Shown: one piece after another, positions 34,493 to 43,749 of the stretch | Position numbering within the stretch: the first letter of the stretch is position 1 | How the letters are laid out: each line of letters begins with the position of its first letter | From: Roseibium marinum | GTDB lineage: Bacteria > Pseudomonadota > Alphaproteobacteria > Rhizobiales > Stappiaceae | Direction of reading: 5' to 3' | Length of the DNA stretch: 64,000 bases | Assembly: GCF_002906165.1 (NCBI RefSeq) | Contig: NZ_PPCN01000001.1 | Span: 186,001 to 250,000 of the forward strand | The notes under the pieces: model-generated | What the model saw: only the letters and a program-made list of their open reading frames with translations | Told to the model about the DNA's origin: nothing | Databases searched by the model: none | Made by a program: the position numbers and the translations under genes

Positions 34493-36115
34493 ATGAAGGG
34501 AATGATGATGCACCGTCCGCTGAAAATCGCGGACCTGATCACGTTCGCGGCAGAAAAATATCCCTCGGGCGAAATCGTCTCCGTGCGCACGGAAGGCGAT
34601 ATCCACCGCACCACATACCGGGAAACGGCCAGACGCATCGCCCGGCTCGCGCATGGGCTGAGGAAGCTTGGCGTGAAGGAAGGCGACAGGATCGCAACGC
34701 TTGCCTGGAACGGCTACCGGCATTTTGAACTCTACTACGCGATTTCCGGTATCGGCGCGGTCTGCCATACGATCAATCCCCGCCTGGCGGCGGCGGAAAT
34801 GACTTATATCGTCAATCATGCGGGAGACAGCCTGCTTTTCTGCGATCTCACCTTCGTTCCGCTCCTGGAAAAGCTGCGCCCTCAACTGCCGGAGAATCTT
34901 CGGATCGTCATCATGGCCGATCCGGGCCACATGCCGCAGACCTCCCTGGACGGTGTGCTGTGTTACGAAGATCTTCTGGAAGGCCAGCCGGAAGAGATCG
35001 ACTGGCCGGATCTGCCGGAAGATCAGGCGGCGGGGCTCTGTTACACCTCCGGTACGACCGGCCATCCCAAGGGTACGCTCTATTCGCACCGCTCCACGGT
35101 GCTGCATGCCCTCAGCATGTGCGTGACCATTCCCGATGCTCTGAGGGAAGGCAGGCGGATCCTGCCCGTGGTGCCGCTGTTTCATGTCAACGCCTGGGGC
35201 CTGCCCTACGGCGCGCCGCTTTCCGGCGCCAGCGTGATCTTTCCGGGCGGGGCGCTGGACGGCAAAAGCCTGTTCGAACTGATGGACAGCGAGAGGGTCT
35301 ATTCCGCCTGGGGGGTGCCGACCGTCTGGATCGGACTGATGGCGGAAATCAACCGGCGCGGCCGCTTGCCGGAAGGTTTCGGCGACGTTGTAATCGGCGG
35401 GTCCGCCGCCCCGCGCTCGCTGATCGAGGCTTTCGAGACGAAAGGGATCAATGTCTGCCATGCCTGGGGCATGACCGAGATGAGCCCGCTTGGAACCCAG
35501 TGCAACCTATCGCCGGATCTTGCCGGCCTTCCCCTTGAAAAGCGCATTGACCGCAAACAGTCGCAGGGCCGCCGGATATTCGGCGTCGAGATGAAAATCG
35601 TCGACGACGCCGGCAACCGTCTCCCGCATGACGGCAAGACACCCGGGCATCTCCATGTGCGCGGCAACACGGTGACGTCCGGCTATTACGAAAACACGGA
35701 AGCGTCGAAGCCGGCCTTTGACGGCGAAGGCTGGTTCTGTACCGGCGATATCGCGTCCATCGATCCCGATGGCTTTCTGATGATTACCGACCGGTCCAAG
35801 GATCTGATCAAGTCGGGGGGTGAATGGATCAGTTCGCTGGCTCTGGAAAACATCGTCATGTCCCATCCGGGCGTCGCCAATTGCGCGGTGATCGCCGTGC
35901 CTGACGCCAAATGGGATGAGCGTCCGCTGCTGGTCGTGCAGGCCAAGGACAGTGGGGAACCTCGTAAGGAGGACCTCCTGGATCTGCTGGCGGAGCACGT
36001 CGCCAAGTGGCAATTGCCCGATGACGTCGTCTATGTGGAAGCGCTGCCGCTGACGGCGACCGGCAAGGTGTCCAAACTGACCTTGAGAAAAGAATTTAAA
36101 GGGACGCCCGCATGA
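34493..36115 (+). CDS. Acyl-CoA synthetase (AMP-forming)
   Basis: A 540-residue ANL-superfamily ligase that activates a carboxylic acid to its CoA thioester via an acyl-adenylate. The P-loop is LCYTSGTTGHPKGTLYSHRS at about residues 182-201, the A5 motif is HAWGMTEMSPLG, the A7/A8 hinge is GEGWFCTGDIASIDPDGFLMITDRSKDLIKSGGEWIS (partly given) and the catalytic lysine is in TATGKVSKLTLRKEF near the end. It leads an operon with SDR, ACAD and APH-type genes. The start has GGGAGGAA eight bases before. Substrate unknown; the gene company suggests a short or medium keto/hydroxy acid. Confidence 0.92.
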   Translation: MKGMMMHRPLKIADLITFAAEKYPSGEIVSVRTEGDIHRTTYRETARRIARLAHGLRKLGVKEGDRIATLAWNGYRHFELYYAISGIGAVCHTINPRLAAAEMTYIVNHAGDSLLFCDLTFVPLLEKLRPQLPENLRIVIMADPGHMPQTSLDGVLCYEDLLEGQPEEIDWPDLPEDQAAGLCYTSGTTGHPKGTLYSHRSTVLHALSMCVTIPDALREGRRILPVVPLFHVNAWGLPYGAPLSGASVIFPGGALDGKSLFELMDSERVYSAWGVPTVWIGLMAEINRRGRLPEGFGDVVIGGSAAPRSLIEAFETKGINVCHAWGMTEMSPLGTQCNLSPDLAGLPLEKRIDRKQSQGRRIFGVEMKIVDDAGNRLPHDGKTPGHLHVRGNTVTSGYYENTEASKPAFDGEGWFCTGDIASIDPDGFLMITDRSKDLIKSGGEWISSLALENIVMSHPGVANCAVIAVPDAKWDERPLLVVQAKDSGEPRKEDLLDLLAEHVAKWQLPDDVVYVEALPLTATGKVSKLTLRKEFKGTPA

Positions 36116-36948
36116 CGACAGAAAGCATGAGACCGGACAGATTGTTCAGCCTTTCAAGCAAGACCGCTCTTGTGACCGGCGGCGCGACGGGCATCGGCAG
36201 GATGGCCGCCGAGGGCCTTATCGCCGCAGGGGCCCGGGTCCTGATCGCCAGCCGCAACGAAGACACCTGCAAAAGCGCCGCCGAAGAGCTGAATGCCCTG
36301 GGCTATGAGGGAAAGGCGGAAGGCTTCGGCGGCGATGTCGCCAGCGAGGAAGGAATTACCGCGCTGGTCGAGGGCGTCGGCGAACGCTGCAGTCGTCTCG
36401 ACATTCTGATGAACAACGCCGGGACAAGCTGGGGCATGCCGCTCGGCGAATTTCCCTATGCCGCCTGGGATCGCGTGATGCGTGTCAATGTCACCGGGCT
36501 ATTCCAGCTGACTCAGGGCCTGTTGCCGCTACTGGAACGGGCGGCGAGCGACGACGACCCCGCCCGGGTGGTCAATGTCGGCTCGGTGATGGGTGAAACG
36601 CCTCATGGTGACAGGGCCTACAGCTATGCGGCCTCCAAGGCCGCCGTGCATCATCTCACCCGGATACTCGCCGGCGAACTCGCGCAAAGACGCATCACGG
36701 TCAATGCGCTGGCGCCGGGACCGTTCGTCAGCAAGATGACCGCATTCGCCACCGCGGACGAGGAGGTCCGCTCCCGTGTCGGAGCGCAGGTGCCGCTCGG
36801 CCGTGTCGGCCGGCCGGAGGATATCGCCGCCGCGATGCAGTTTCTGTGCGGACGCGGCGGTGCCTATGTCACCGGCGCGATCCTGCCGCTCAGCGGCGGG
36901 ATCAATGTCGAAACGGGGCCGGATCTGTTCCAGGAAGCCTATGAGTGA
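36112..36948 (+). CDS. SDR family oxidoreductase
   Basis: A 278-residue classical short-chain dehydrogenase. Cofactor site TGGATGIG at 22-29, NNAG at about 101-104, catalytic Ser158, Tyr172 and Lys176 (YAASK) and the C-terminal GAILPLSGGINVETGPD. It overlaps the ligase gene by four bases (ATGA), so the two are translated as a unit. In the comparable lva pathway the SDR (LvaD) reduces the keto group of levulinyl-CoA to a 4-hydroxyacyl-CoA; a similar keto/hydroxyacyl-CoA step is likely here. Confidence 0.9.
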   Translation: MTTESMRPDRLFSLSSKTALVTGGATGIGRMAAEGLIAAGARVLIASRNEDTCKSAAEELNALGYEGKAEGFGGDVASEEGITALVEGVGERCSRLDILMNNAGTSWGMPLGEFPYAAWDRVMRVNVTGLFQLTQGLLPLLERAASDDDPARVVNVGSVMGETPHGDRAYSYAASKAAVHHLTRILAGELAQRRITVNALAPGPFVSKMTAFATADEEVRSRVGAQVPLGRVGRPEDIAAAMQFLCGRGGAYVTGAILPLSGGINVETGPDLFQEAYE

Positions 36949-37056
36949 GGGCTCATGCCGCAGTCCGGGCGCCCGGATTGCGTGAAAGCGTATACACGCC
37001 GGTATCCGGCGGATGCGCCGAAGAATTTTTGAAGGGACAAGCACTTGGGAGAAAAC

Positions 37057-38292
37057 ATGGATCTTGGTATTTCGGACAGGGTGCGCCCGCTTGTCGAAAA
37101 GGTCCGGCATATGGTCGAGACCGAGATCGCACCGCTGGACGTCGAATTTCACCGTGAGGTGGGCCGTCATCCCTCCGGGGACCGCTTTCAGCTGACAGAC
37201 AGGCAAGTGGAAATTCTCGATGGGTTGAAGGCGAAGGCCAGGGAACGCGGCCTTTGGAATTTCTGGCTGACCGGCAGCGAACGCGGCTACGGACTGACAA
37301 CCGTCGAATACGCCTATCTCGCGGAGGAAATGGGCAAGGTCGGCATCGCGGCGGAGATTTTCAACTGCAACGCGCCGGATACCGGCAACATGGAAGTGCT
37401 GGAACGCTACGGTACCGAGGCGCACAAGGAACGCTGGCTGAAGCCTCTGCTCGAAGGCGACATCCGCTCCGCCTATCTGATGACCGAACCCGACGTCGCC
37501 TCGTCCGACGCGACGAACATATCCCTGACCGCCGTCAGGAGAGGTGGCGACTGGGTTCTTAACGGCGAGAAGTGGTGGTCGAGCGGGGCGGGCGACCCGC
37601 GCTGCAAGCTCTATATCGTCATGGCTCTGACGGATCCGCAGGCGCACAAGCACAGCCGTCATTCCATGTTCCTGCTGCCGGCGGGCACGGAAGGGATAGA
37701 GGTTCTGCGGCCGATGCAGGTCTTCGGGTCGGACGATGCCCCGCACGGCCACATGCATATCCGCTTCACCGATGTCCGCGTGCCGCGGGAGGATCTGGTC
37801 CTGGGTGAAGGCCAGGGCTTTGAAGTGGCGCAGGGCCGGCTTGGCCCCGGCCGCATCCACCACTGTATGCGCGCCATCGGCCAGGCGGAAAAGGCGCTTG
37901 AGATCCTGTGCGCGCGGGCACTGAGCCGGGAAGCTTTCGGAAGGAAGCTTGCCGAGCTGGGGGGCAATTACGACATCATTGCCAATGCGCGTATGGAAAT
38001 CGAGATGGCTCGGCTGCTGTGTCTGAAAGCCGCCTGGGTGATGGACACGCAGGGAACCCGCGCGGCCCAGCCCTGGATCAGCCAGATCAAGGTGGTGGCG
38101 CCGCTGATGGCGTTGAAAATCGTTGACGAGGCGATGCAGCTTCACGGCGCGGGCGGCATCAGCCAGGACTTCCCGCTGGCGGCCATGTGGACGAATTTGC
38201 GCACGCTCCGCTTTGTGGACGGTCCGGATGCGGTGCACCGCCGCCAGGTGGCACGCATGGAGCTGCGCAAATATGCAAATACCGGGACCTGA
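37057..38292 (+). CDS. Acyl-CoA dehydrogenase, ACAD10/11-like
   Basis: A 411-residue FAD enzyme. It has the FAD/substrate segments YLMTEPDVASSDATNI, NGEKWWSSGAGDP, HGAGGISQDFPLAAMW and the C-terminal LRFVDGPDAVHRRQVARMELRKY region (given in part). DGPDAVH in place of the YEGT of standard dehydrogenases, and the next gene being an APH-type kinase, place it with the ACAD10/11/LvaC group, which removes phosphate from 4-phosphoacyl-CoA and rehydrates it to the 3-hydroxy form. The ATG at 37057 follows GGGAG by five bases; the TTG twelve bases earlier is less likely. Confidence 0.9.
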   Translation: MDLGISDRVRPLVEKVRHMVETEIAPLDVEFHREVGRHPSGDRFQLTDRQVEILDGLKAKARERGLWNFWLTGSERGYGLTTVEYAYLAEEMGKVGIAAEIFNCNAPDTGNMEVLERYGTEAHKERWLKPLLEGDIRSAYLMTEPDVASSDATNISLTAVRRGGDWVLNGEKWWSSGAGDPRCKLYIVMALTDPQAHKHSRHSMFLLPAGTEGIEVLRPMQVFGSDDAPHGHMHIRFTDVRVPREDLVLGEGQGFEVAQGRLGPGRIHHCMRAIGQAEKALEILCARALSREAFGRKLAELGGNYDIIANARMEIEMARLLCLKAAWVMDTQGTRAAQPWISQIKVVAPLMALKIVDEAMQLHGAGGISQDFPLAAMWTNLRTLRFVDGPDAVHRRQVARMELRKYANTGT

Positions 38293-38294
38293 CC

Positions 38295-39326
38295 ATGAAA
38301 GCAGGCGCGGCGGATCCGGACCTTGAGGCTCTCGATACCTGGCTCGAAGTGCACTTGCCCGGGTTCCGTGGCCCGCTGCGGGCGGAAAAATTCGACCGTG
38401 GCCAGTCCAATCCCACCTACAGGCTGCGCGCCGCATCCGGCGACTATGTCCTGCGCCGCAAGCCGCCCGGCGTGCTGCTGAAATCCGCCCACGCCGTCGA
38501 GCGGGAATTCCGGGTCCAAAAGGCGCTGGCCGGGTCGGACGTTCCTGTCGCCCGGATGCATGTCCTGTGCGAGGACGAAAGCGTCATCGGCTCCGCCTTT
38601 TACGTGATGGGCCTGGTTCGGGGCCGCAACTTCGACGATCCGCGTCTGCCGGAAACCGGTCTTGAGATGCGCGCGGCCATCTATGAGGAGATGAACCGCG
38701 TTCTGGCGGCCATTCACAGCGTGGATCTGCAGGCGCGCGGCCTGTCGGATTTCGGGCCGGCGGGCAACTACTACCGGCGGCAGATCGATCGCTGGACCAA
38801 ACAGTACCGGGCGAGTGAAACCGGAACGATTGCGGCCATGGAGGAATTGATCGCCTGGCTGGACGCCAACGTACCGGCGGAGGATGGCATGCGGACCCTG
38901 GTTCACGGCGATTACCGCATCGACAATCTGCTCTTTGCCGAAGATGGCCCAGCCTGCGTTGCCGTTCTCGACTGGGAACTTTCAACCATCGGCCATCCCT
39001 TCGCCGATCTCGCGGCGCTGATCATGCAGTGGCGGCTCCCGCCCGGTCCGGAGGGACGCGGCCTCGCCGGGGTCGACCGGAAAGCGCTGGGAATTCTGGA
39101 GGACGAAGCCTTCATCGACAGCTACTGCGCCCGCACGGGTCTTTCCGGTATTCCGGATTTCGGCTTCTATCTCGCCTTCTGTTTCTTCCGCATGGGCGCG
39201 ATCCTCCAGGGTGTTGGCAAGCGCGCGCTCGACGGCAATGCCTCCAATCCGGAGCAGGGCCTTCGCCTCGCGGCCGCCGTGCCGCGGTATGCAGCGGGGG
39301 GGCTGGAAGCTGCGAAAAAGGTTTAG
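38295..39326 (+). CDS. APH-family phosphotransferase, ACAD10/11 kinase-domain-like
   Basis: A 343-residue aminoglycoside-phosphotransferase-fold kinase. Visible are FDRGQSNPTYRLRAASGDYVLRRKPPG (ATP-site strand region, partly given), the catalytic loop LVHGDYRIDNLLF with D206, and the metal-binding VLDWELSTIGHPFADLA with D226. This is exactly the motif set of the kinase part of ACAD10/11 and of LvaA, which phosphorylates 4-hydroxyacyl-CoA. The real start is ATG 38295, two bases after the ACAD stop; the longer frame runs inside the ACAD gene. A LvaB-like small partner is not seen. Confidence 0.9.
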   Translation: MKAGAADPDLEALDTWLEVHLPGFRGPLRAEKFDRGQSNPTYRLRAASGDYVLRRKPPGVLLKSAHAVEREFRVQKALAGSDVPVARMHVLCEDESVIGSAFYVMGLVRGRNFDDPRLPETGLEMRAAIYEEMNRVLAAIHSVDLQARGLSDFGPAGNYYRRQIDRWTKQYRASETGTIAAMEELIAWLDANVPAEDGMRTLVHGDYRIDNLLFAEDGPACVAVLDWELSTIGHPFADLAALIMQWRLPPGPEGRGLAGVDRKALGILEDEAFIDSYCARTGLSGIPDFGFYLAFCFFRMGAILQGVGKRALDGNASNPEQGLRLAAAVPRYAAGGLEAAKKV

Positions 39327-39371
39327 CCGCGGGCATGCCTTTAAGAACAGCCGAGAAGGAATTTGCTCCCG

Positions 39372-41486
39372 TTACCCTCTGTCGTTCATATACGCGAAGC
39401 TCTCGCCGCTTTCGGCCATCTTGCGAAGCAGGTCCGGGACGCGCCAGTAGTAGGAATCTTCGGCCGCATAGTCCTCGATCCGCCTCACCAGCTCCCTGGC
39501 GCCGATAAGGTCGGCCACATGCATCGGCCCGCCGCGAAAGCGCGGGAAGCCGTAGCCGAAGAGGAACACTGCGTCGATATCGATGGGCCTCAGAGCAATG
39601 CCTTCTTCCAGCACGCGGGTCGCCTCCAGGATCATGGCGGTCATGAAACGGCTGACGATCTCGTCGGAGGTAAAACCGCGCGGCGCGATCCGGGCCCTGG
39701 CGCGTTCCTCTTCGATGATCTCGAGCGCAGCCGGGTTGGGGCGGCTGCCCTCGCTGTCATATAGATAAAATCCCTGACCGCTCTTGCGGCCGAACCAGCC
39801 ATTTTCACACAGCCGGTCGGCAATCGGAATATAGCGCTCCTGCGCCGGACGCGTGGCCGCGCGACGCTTGTTGGCGGCCCAGCTGATGTCGAGACCGGCA
39901 AGATCGGCCACCTGATAGGGGCCCATTGCAAAGCCGAAACCGGTCATCGCCCGGTCGATCTCTTCCGGTGATGCGCCGTCCATCATCATGTAGTCGGCGG
40001 ACTTCTTGTAGAAGGTCATGATGCGGTTGCCGATGAAGCCGTCGCAGACGCCGGAGCGAACGGCGATCTTCTTCAAGGCCTTGGCAAGCGCAAAGCCCGT
40101 CGCGACCGTCTCCGCGCTGGTCTTCTCCGCAACGACGACTTCCAGAAGCCGCATCACGTGGGCGGGGGAAAAGAAATGCAGGCCGATGACGTCTTCCGGC
40201 CGGTTCGTCATCGCCGCGATCTCGTTGATATCGAGATAGGATGTGTTGGATGCCAGCACGGCTCCGGGTTTGGCGATCCTGTCGAGGGTTTCGAAGATCT
40301 CGCGTTTGACGCTCATCTCCTCGAAAACCGCCTCGATGATCAGGTCCGCCTGTGACAGGGCGGCAAGATCGGTGGAAGTCACGAGTTTCGACGCGAGGAT
40401 CGCCTCGCGTCCTTCCGGCGAGAGTTTGCCGCGCTTCACGGCCCCGTCCAGATTGCGGCTGATAGCAGCCGTGCCGCGATCCAGCCCTGCCTGATCGCGT
40501 TCGCTCAATGTGACCGGAAAACCGGCCAGCAGCGCCGCGGTCGCGATGCCCGAGCCCATGGTTCCCCCGCCGATCACGCCGATGGACGCGATGTCCCTGG
40601 GTTTGGCGGCTGCTTCCGGGATCTTGGCGACGGCCCGTTCGGCGAAAAACGCATGGATCAGGCCCGCGCGCTGGGGGCTATCCATACACGCGTCGTAAAG
40701 ACGGCGTTCTTCCTTCAGACCCTCGGCGATGGGCAGCCTGCTCGCCTCGACGGCGTCCACGCATTTGTGCGGTGAATAAAGAAGAGGCTGGGATCTGGCG
40801 AGTTTCTCCCGCATGGCCTGACAGGCGGCATCGTCCGGCACGACGTCCAGGTCGCCGGTCTTGCGCACCGCCAGCTTGCCGTCGATCAGGTCCTGCGCCG
40901 CCTGCAGCGCAGACTCGCGCGGATTGTTCTCGCTCAGCCTGTCGACAAGGCCGTATTTCAGAGCCTCTTCCGCGCTGATCTGTCTGCCGCTGGTGATCAT
41001 GTCGAGGGCGGCGGGGATGCCCGCCAGCCGCGGTGCCCTCTGGGTTCCGCCGGCGCCGGGCAGAATGCCGAGGGTCACTTCCGGAAAGCCGGCTTTCGTC
41101 CCCTTGAGTGCGACACGGGCGTGGCAGGACAGCGCGACTTCCAGGCCGCCGCCAAGCGTTGTCCCGTGCAGAATGCAGGCAATGGGTTTGGCCGAGTTCT
41201 CCAGAAAATTGCAGACCTCGGGCAGCCAAGGGTCGAGCGGCGGCTTGCCGAATTCCCTTATGTCCGCACCGGCGATGAATGTCCGGCCCTTCGCGTAGAG
41301 CCCGATGGCCGCAATGTCCGGATCGTCCTGCAGGCGCTCGATCGCCTGACACAGGCCCGTGCGCAGGGCATGCGAAGCGGCGTTCACCGGCGGATTGTCA
41401 AGGGCGACGAGCGCGACCGGCCCGTGCCGTTCGATGGACACGACTTCATTGACACCGGTCTCGCCGGTTTCAGGATTTGTCTGCAT
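39372..41486 (-). CDS. FadB-like bifunctional enoyl-CoA hydratase / 3-hydroxyacyl-CoA dehydrogenase
   Basis: A 704-residue beta-oxidation enzyme. Residues about 15-200 are a crotonase domain with the oxyanion segment LHGTTLGGGLEVALSCHAR and FPEVTLGILPGAGGTQR with Glu136. Residues about 300-480 are the NAD-binding domain (IASIGVIGGGTMGSGIA; LHFFSPAHVMRLLEVV with the catalytic His). Two C-terminal dehydrogenase domains follow (FIGNRIMTFYKKSADYMMMD and FLFGYGFPRFRGGPMHVAD). It converts enoyl-CoA to 3-ketoacyl-CoA. It is convergent with the kinase gene of the operon before it, which makes 3-hydroxyacyl-CoA if the lva analogy holds. GGGAGA stands before the ATG at 41486. No thiolase is nearby. Confidence 0.93.
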   Translation of the reverse strand: MQTNPETGETGVNEVVSIERHGPVALVALDNPPVNAASHALRTGLCQAIERLQDDPDIAAIGLYAKGRTFIAGADIREFGKPPLDPWLPEVCNFLENSAKPIACILHGTTLGGGLEVALSCHARVALKGTKAGFPEVTLGILPGAGGTQRAPRLAGIPAALDMITSGRQISAEEALKYGLVDRLSENNPRESALQAAQDLIDGKLAVRKTGDLDVVPDDAACQAMREKLARSQPLLYSPHKCVDAVEASRLPIAEGLKEERRLYDACMDSPQRAGLIHAFFAERAVAKIPEAAAKPRDIASIGVIGGGTMGSGIATAALLAGFPVTLSERDQAGLDRGTAAISRNLDGAVKRGKLSPEGREAILASKLVTSTDLAALSQADLIIEAVFEEMSVKREIFETLDRIAKPGAVLASNTSYLDINEIAAMTNRPEDVIGLHFFSPAHVMRLLEVVVAEKTSAETVATGFALAKALKKIAVRSGVCDGFIGNRIMTFYKKSADYMMMDGASPEEIDRAMTGFGFAMGPYQVADLAGLDISWAANKRRAATRPAQERYIPIADRLCENGWFGRKSGQGFYLYDSEGSRPNPAALEIIEEERARARIAPRGFTSDEIVSRFMTAMILEATRVLEEGIALRPIDIDAVFLFGYGFPRFRGGPMHVADLIGARELVRRIEDYAAEDSYYWRVPDLLRKMAESGESFAYMNDRG

Positions 41487-41597
41487 GTAGGTCTCCCAGG
41501 GCCGCTTCGCACGAGCGGTTTCGCCGTCGAGTGTCATTTCCGCACCGGGCTTGTCAAGCGAACCTGCTTTCGCGATCCCGTCCCGGAGGTCGCACCG

Positions 41598-42062
41598 TCA
41601 GGAAGCAGGAGGTGTTTTGGGAGTAAAGGTGCAGCGGTCGGGTTTCAGGTCGATGAGCGGTGTCCCGTTCAGGCAATCGAGCCCGCGAACGATCAGGTTC
41701 GCTCCCTCGACCGAGACGAGCCTGGCGATAACGGTTCCGATCGGATTCGGCCGCACGGGAGAGCGCAGGGCGAAGGTGCCGGAGGTCCCCTCGCTATGAT
41801 CCGGATTCTGGATCACCAGGTCCCGCCGCGACTTGTCGAGCCAGTAGAGCACTTCGACACGCTCGAATTTTTCGATGCCCTCGAGCGCCTGGACCCAGGG
41901 CTCGAAAATCTCGATCCGGCATTCAGGGCCGTCGATCTTGCCCTGGTGCGGGCACTCTTTTCTGTCGTTCCAGGGCGTGTGGATGCGCCCGATGAAATGC
42001 AGACGGGCATCGTCGGGCTGGGGGGCCGGAACGGAAATCTCATGTGGACGGATATCGGTCAT
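41598..42062 (-). CDS. trmO: TrmO-type tRNA (t6A37) N6-methyltransferase
   Basis: A 154-residue protein of the YaeB/TrmO family, which methylates threonylcarbamoyladenosine 37 in tRNAs reading ACY codons. The family segments are LHFIGRIHTPWNDRKECPHQG, the central ALEGIEKFERVEVLYWLDKSRRD and SGTFALRSPVRPNPIGTVIARLVSV with the conserved R-S-P-x-R-P-N-P-I. It contains only the beta-barrel SAM domain. The ATG at 42062 is the only sensible start. It stands alone. Confidence 0.9.
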   Translation of the reverse strand: MTDIRPHEISVPAPQPDDARLHFIGRIHTPWNDRKECPHQGKIDGPECRIEIFEPWVQALEGIEKFERVEVLYWLDKSRRDLVIQNPDHSEGTSGTFALRSPVRPNPIGTVIARLVSVEGANLIVRGLDCLNGTPLIDLKPDRCTFTPKTPPAS

Positions 42063-42644
42063 GGTCGGATGTCCTGTGAGTGACTGTTGTTTGTCCGACT
42101 ATACGCTTGGGATCTGCGTTCACCAGAACCTGCTTCTTATTCAGGCAGATGCCAAGGCCGGGTTGCTGGGGGAGCTTTAATCGCAGAAAGGTGCCGCTCA
42201 GGAATCATTTTGTGACGTTCCCGGACAACTGAAACAAGAAATTATAAGGTATACTCCTCGTGAAGATCGCCGGTGGGCCGTGGCTGTTGAACCTTCGTTA
42301 CGCGGGCGAACGCAGATACAATGGCGCTGACGCTTCAAACCGGTCAATCTTACTGCTTTTCCCGGAAAGCAGGTTGATCTAGAGATACTTCCATCCGGAA
42401 GAAGATATTCCTTTCTCCGGGGGATTTGTCTTGAGTAAAAATTCCGCCAGGCCGCTTCAGTGCAAAATATTAATTCACCGGCTGATCAAAAAAAATCCAT
42501 TTTTTTTCAATGCCCCCTTTCAATGCGGCGGCAATTTTGTTTTTCTATGCAGGTTCGTGTCAATCGATAGCTCTAGGGGGATGATCGTCACCTGAGGGTT
42601 GTTGGCTACGCGCCTAATAATAATGAACCGGACTTGGGGACAAA
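42063..42644. promoter_or_regulatory. 582-base leader of the ABC transporter operon
   Basis: No gene is seen here. It lies between the divergent trmO and the ABC transporter operon and is clearly richer in A and T than the surroundings from about 42370 on. An A8 run (42488-42495) and a T8 run (42500-42507) form an inverted pair around TCCA, and CTTCC-ATCC-GGAAG at 42388-42401 is a small hairpin. Probably the promoter and a long 5' leader of the transporter operon. No riboswitch was recognised. Confidence 0.5.
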
Positions 42645-43739
42645 ATGGCGAACACAAGGGGCGCTGCTGTTAAGTATGACGGCGTTCAAAAGAGCTATGA
42701 CGGGGAAACCCTTGTCGTAAAGAACCTCAATCTCGACATCCCACCTGGCGAATTCCTGACCATGCTCGGGCCGTCGGGATCCGGAAAAACCACCTGCCTG
42801 ATGATGCTGGCGGGTTTCGAGCCGGCGACCCACGGTGAGATCTTTCTCAACGACCGGCCGATCAACAACGTTCCGCCGCACAAGCGCGGCATCGGCATGG
42901 TCTTTCAGAACTACGCTCTGTTTCCGCACATGACGGTGGCCGAAAACCTGGCGTTTCCGCTTCAGGTTCGCGGCGTTGGCAAGGCGGATCAGCGTGAGAA
43001 GGTGCAGCGGGCGCTTGAAATGGTCGAGCTCGGCGCATTCGGAAACCGCCGTCCGGCGCAACTGTCCGGCGGTCAGCAGCAGCGTGTCGCCGTGGCCCGC
43101 GCGCTGGTTTTCGACCCGGAACTTGTGCTGATGGACGAACCGCTCGGCGCGCTCGACAAGCAGCTGCGCGAGCAGATGCAGTATGAAATCAAGCACATTC
43201 ACGAGAATCTCGGCGTTACCGTGGTCTATGTCACGCACGACCAGACCGAGGCCCTGACCATGTCAGACCGGGTAGCCGTGTTCAATGACGGCATCATCCA
43301 GCAGCTGTCGACGCCGGACGACCTTTACGAGGAACCCCAGAACTCGTTCGTCGCCCAGTTCATCGGCGAAAACAACAAGCTGAACGGCAAGGTGATCGAG
43401 GTTCAGGGAGGCGAATGCCTCGTCGAACTCGATGACGGCAGCCAGCTCAAGGCGGACAGGGTCAACGTGTCCGCTGTGGGCGACAGGACGACCTTGTCGC
43501 TGCGGCCGGAACGGGTGGAGTTCGACACCAACACATCGATGGACAATCTGGTCAATGGCCGGATTGAGGAACTCATCTATCTCGGCGACCATATCCGCGT
43601 TCGCATGAACGTCGCCGGCAATAACGAGTTCATCGTCAAGGTTCGCAACCGCGGAGAGAAGCGCAAGCTGAATGTCGGTGAGACAGTCCAGGTGGGCTGG
43701 GCTCTGAACGACTGCAAGGCACTCGACGCTGTTGTCTGA
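42645..43739 (+). CDS. ABC transporter ATP-binding protein, PotA-type
   Basis: A 364-residue ATPase for a polyamine-type importer. Walker A GPSGSGKTT at 42-50, the Q-loop FQNYALFPHMTVAENLAFPL, the signature LSGGQQQRVAVARAL, Walker B LVLMDEPLGALD and the switch His in VYVTHDQTEALTMSDR. After residue about 240 the TOBE domain follows. It is the first gene of a four-gene operon with a binding protein and two permeases. Homology alone says spermidine/putrescine-like, but the creatinase gene downstream suggests creatine or a related guanidino compound. Confidence 0.95.
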   Translation: MANTRGAAVKYDGVQKSYDGETLVVKNLNLDIPPGEFLTMLGPSGSGKTTCLMMLAGFEPATHGEIFLNDRPINNVPPHKRGIGMVFQNYALFPHMTVAENLAFPLQVRGVGKADQREKVQRALEMVELGAFGNRRPAQLSGGQQQRVAVARALVFDPELVLMDEPLGALDKQLREQMQYEIKHIHENLGVTVVYVTHDQTEALTMSDRVAVFNDGIIQQLSTPDDLYEEPQNSFVAQFIGENNKLNGKVIEVQGGECLVELDDGSQLKADRVNVSAVGDRTTLSLRPERVEFDTNTSMDNLVNGRIEELIYLGDHIRVRMNVAGNNEFIVKVRNRGEKRKLNVGETVQVGWALNDCKALDAVV

Positions 43740-43749
43740 AATCGCCCGG

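Noticed and set aside
36529-38436. 635-codon open frame on the minus strand
   Set aside because: It runs antisense through the SDR, ACAD and kinase genes, whose protein motifs are certain. Long antisense frames are usual in GC-rich DNA; its translation is Arg/His/Gly-rich without a known domain.
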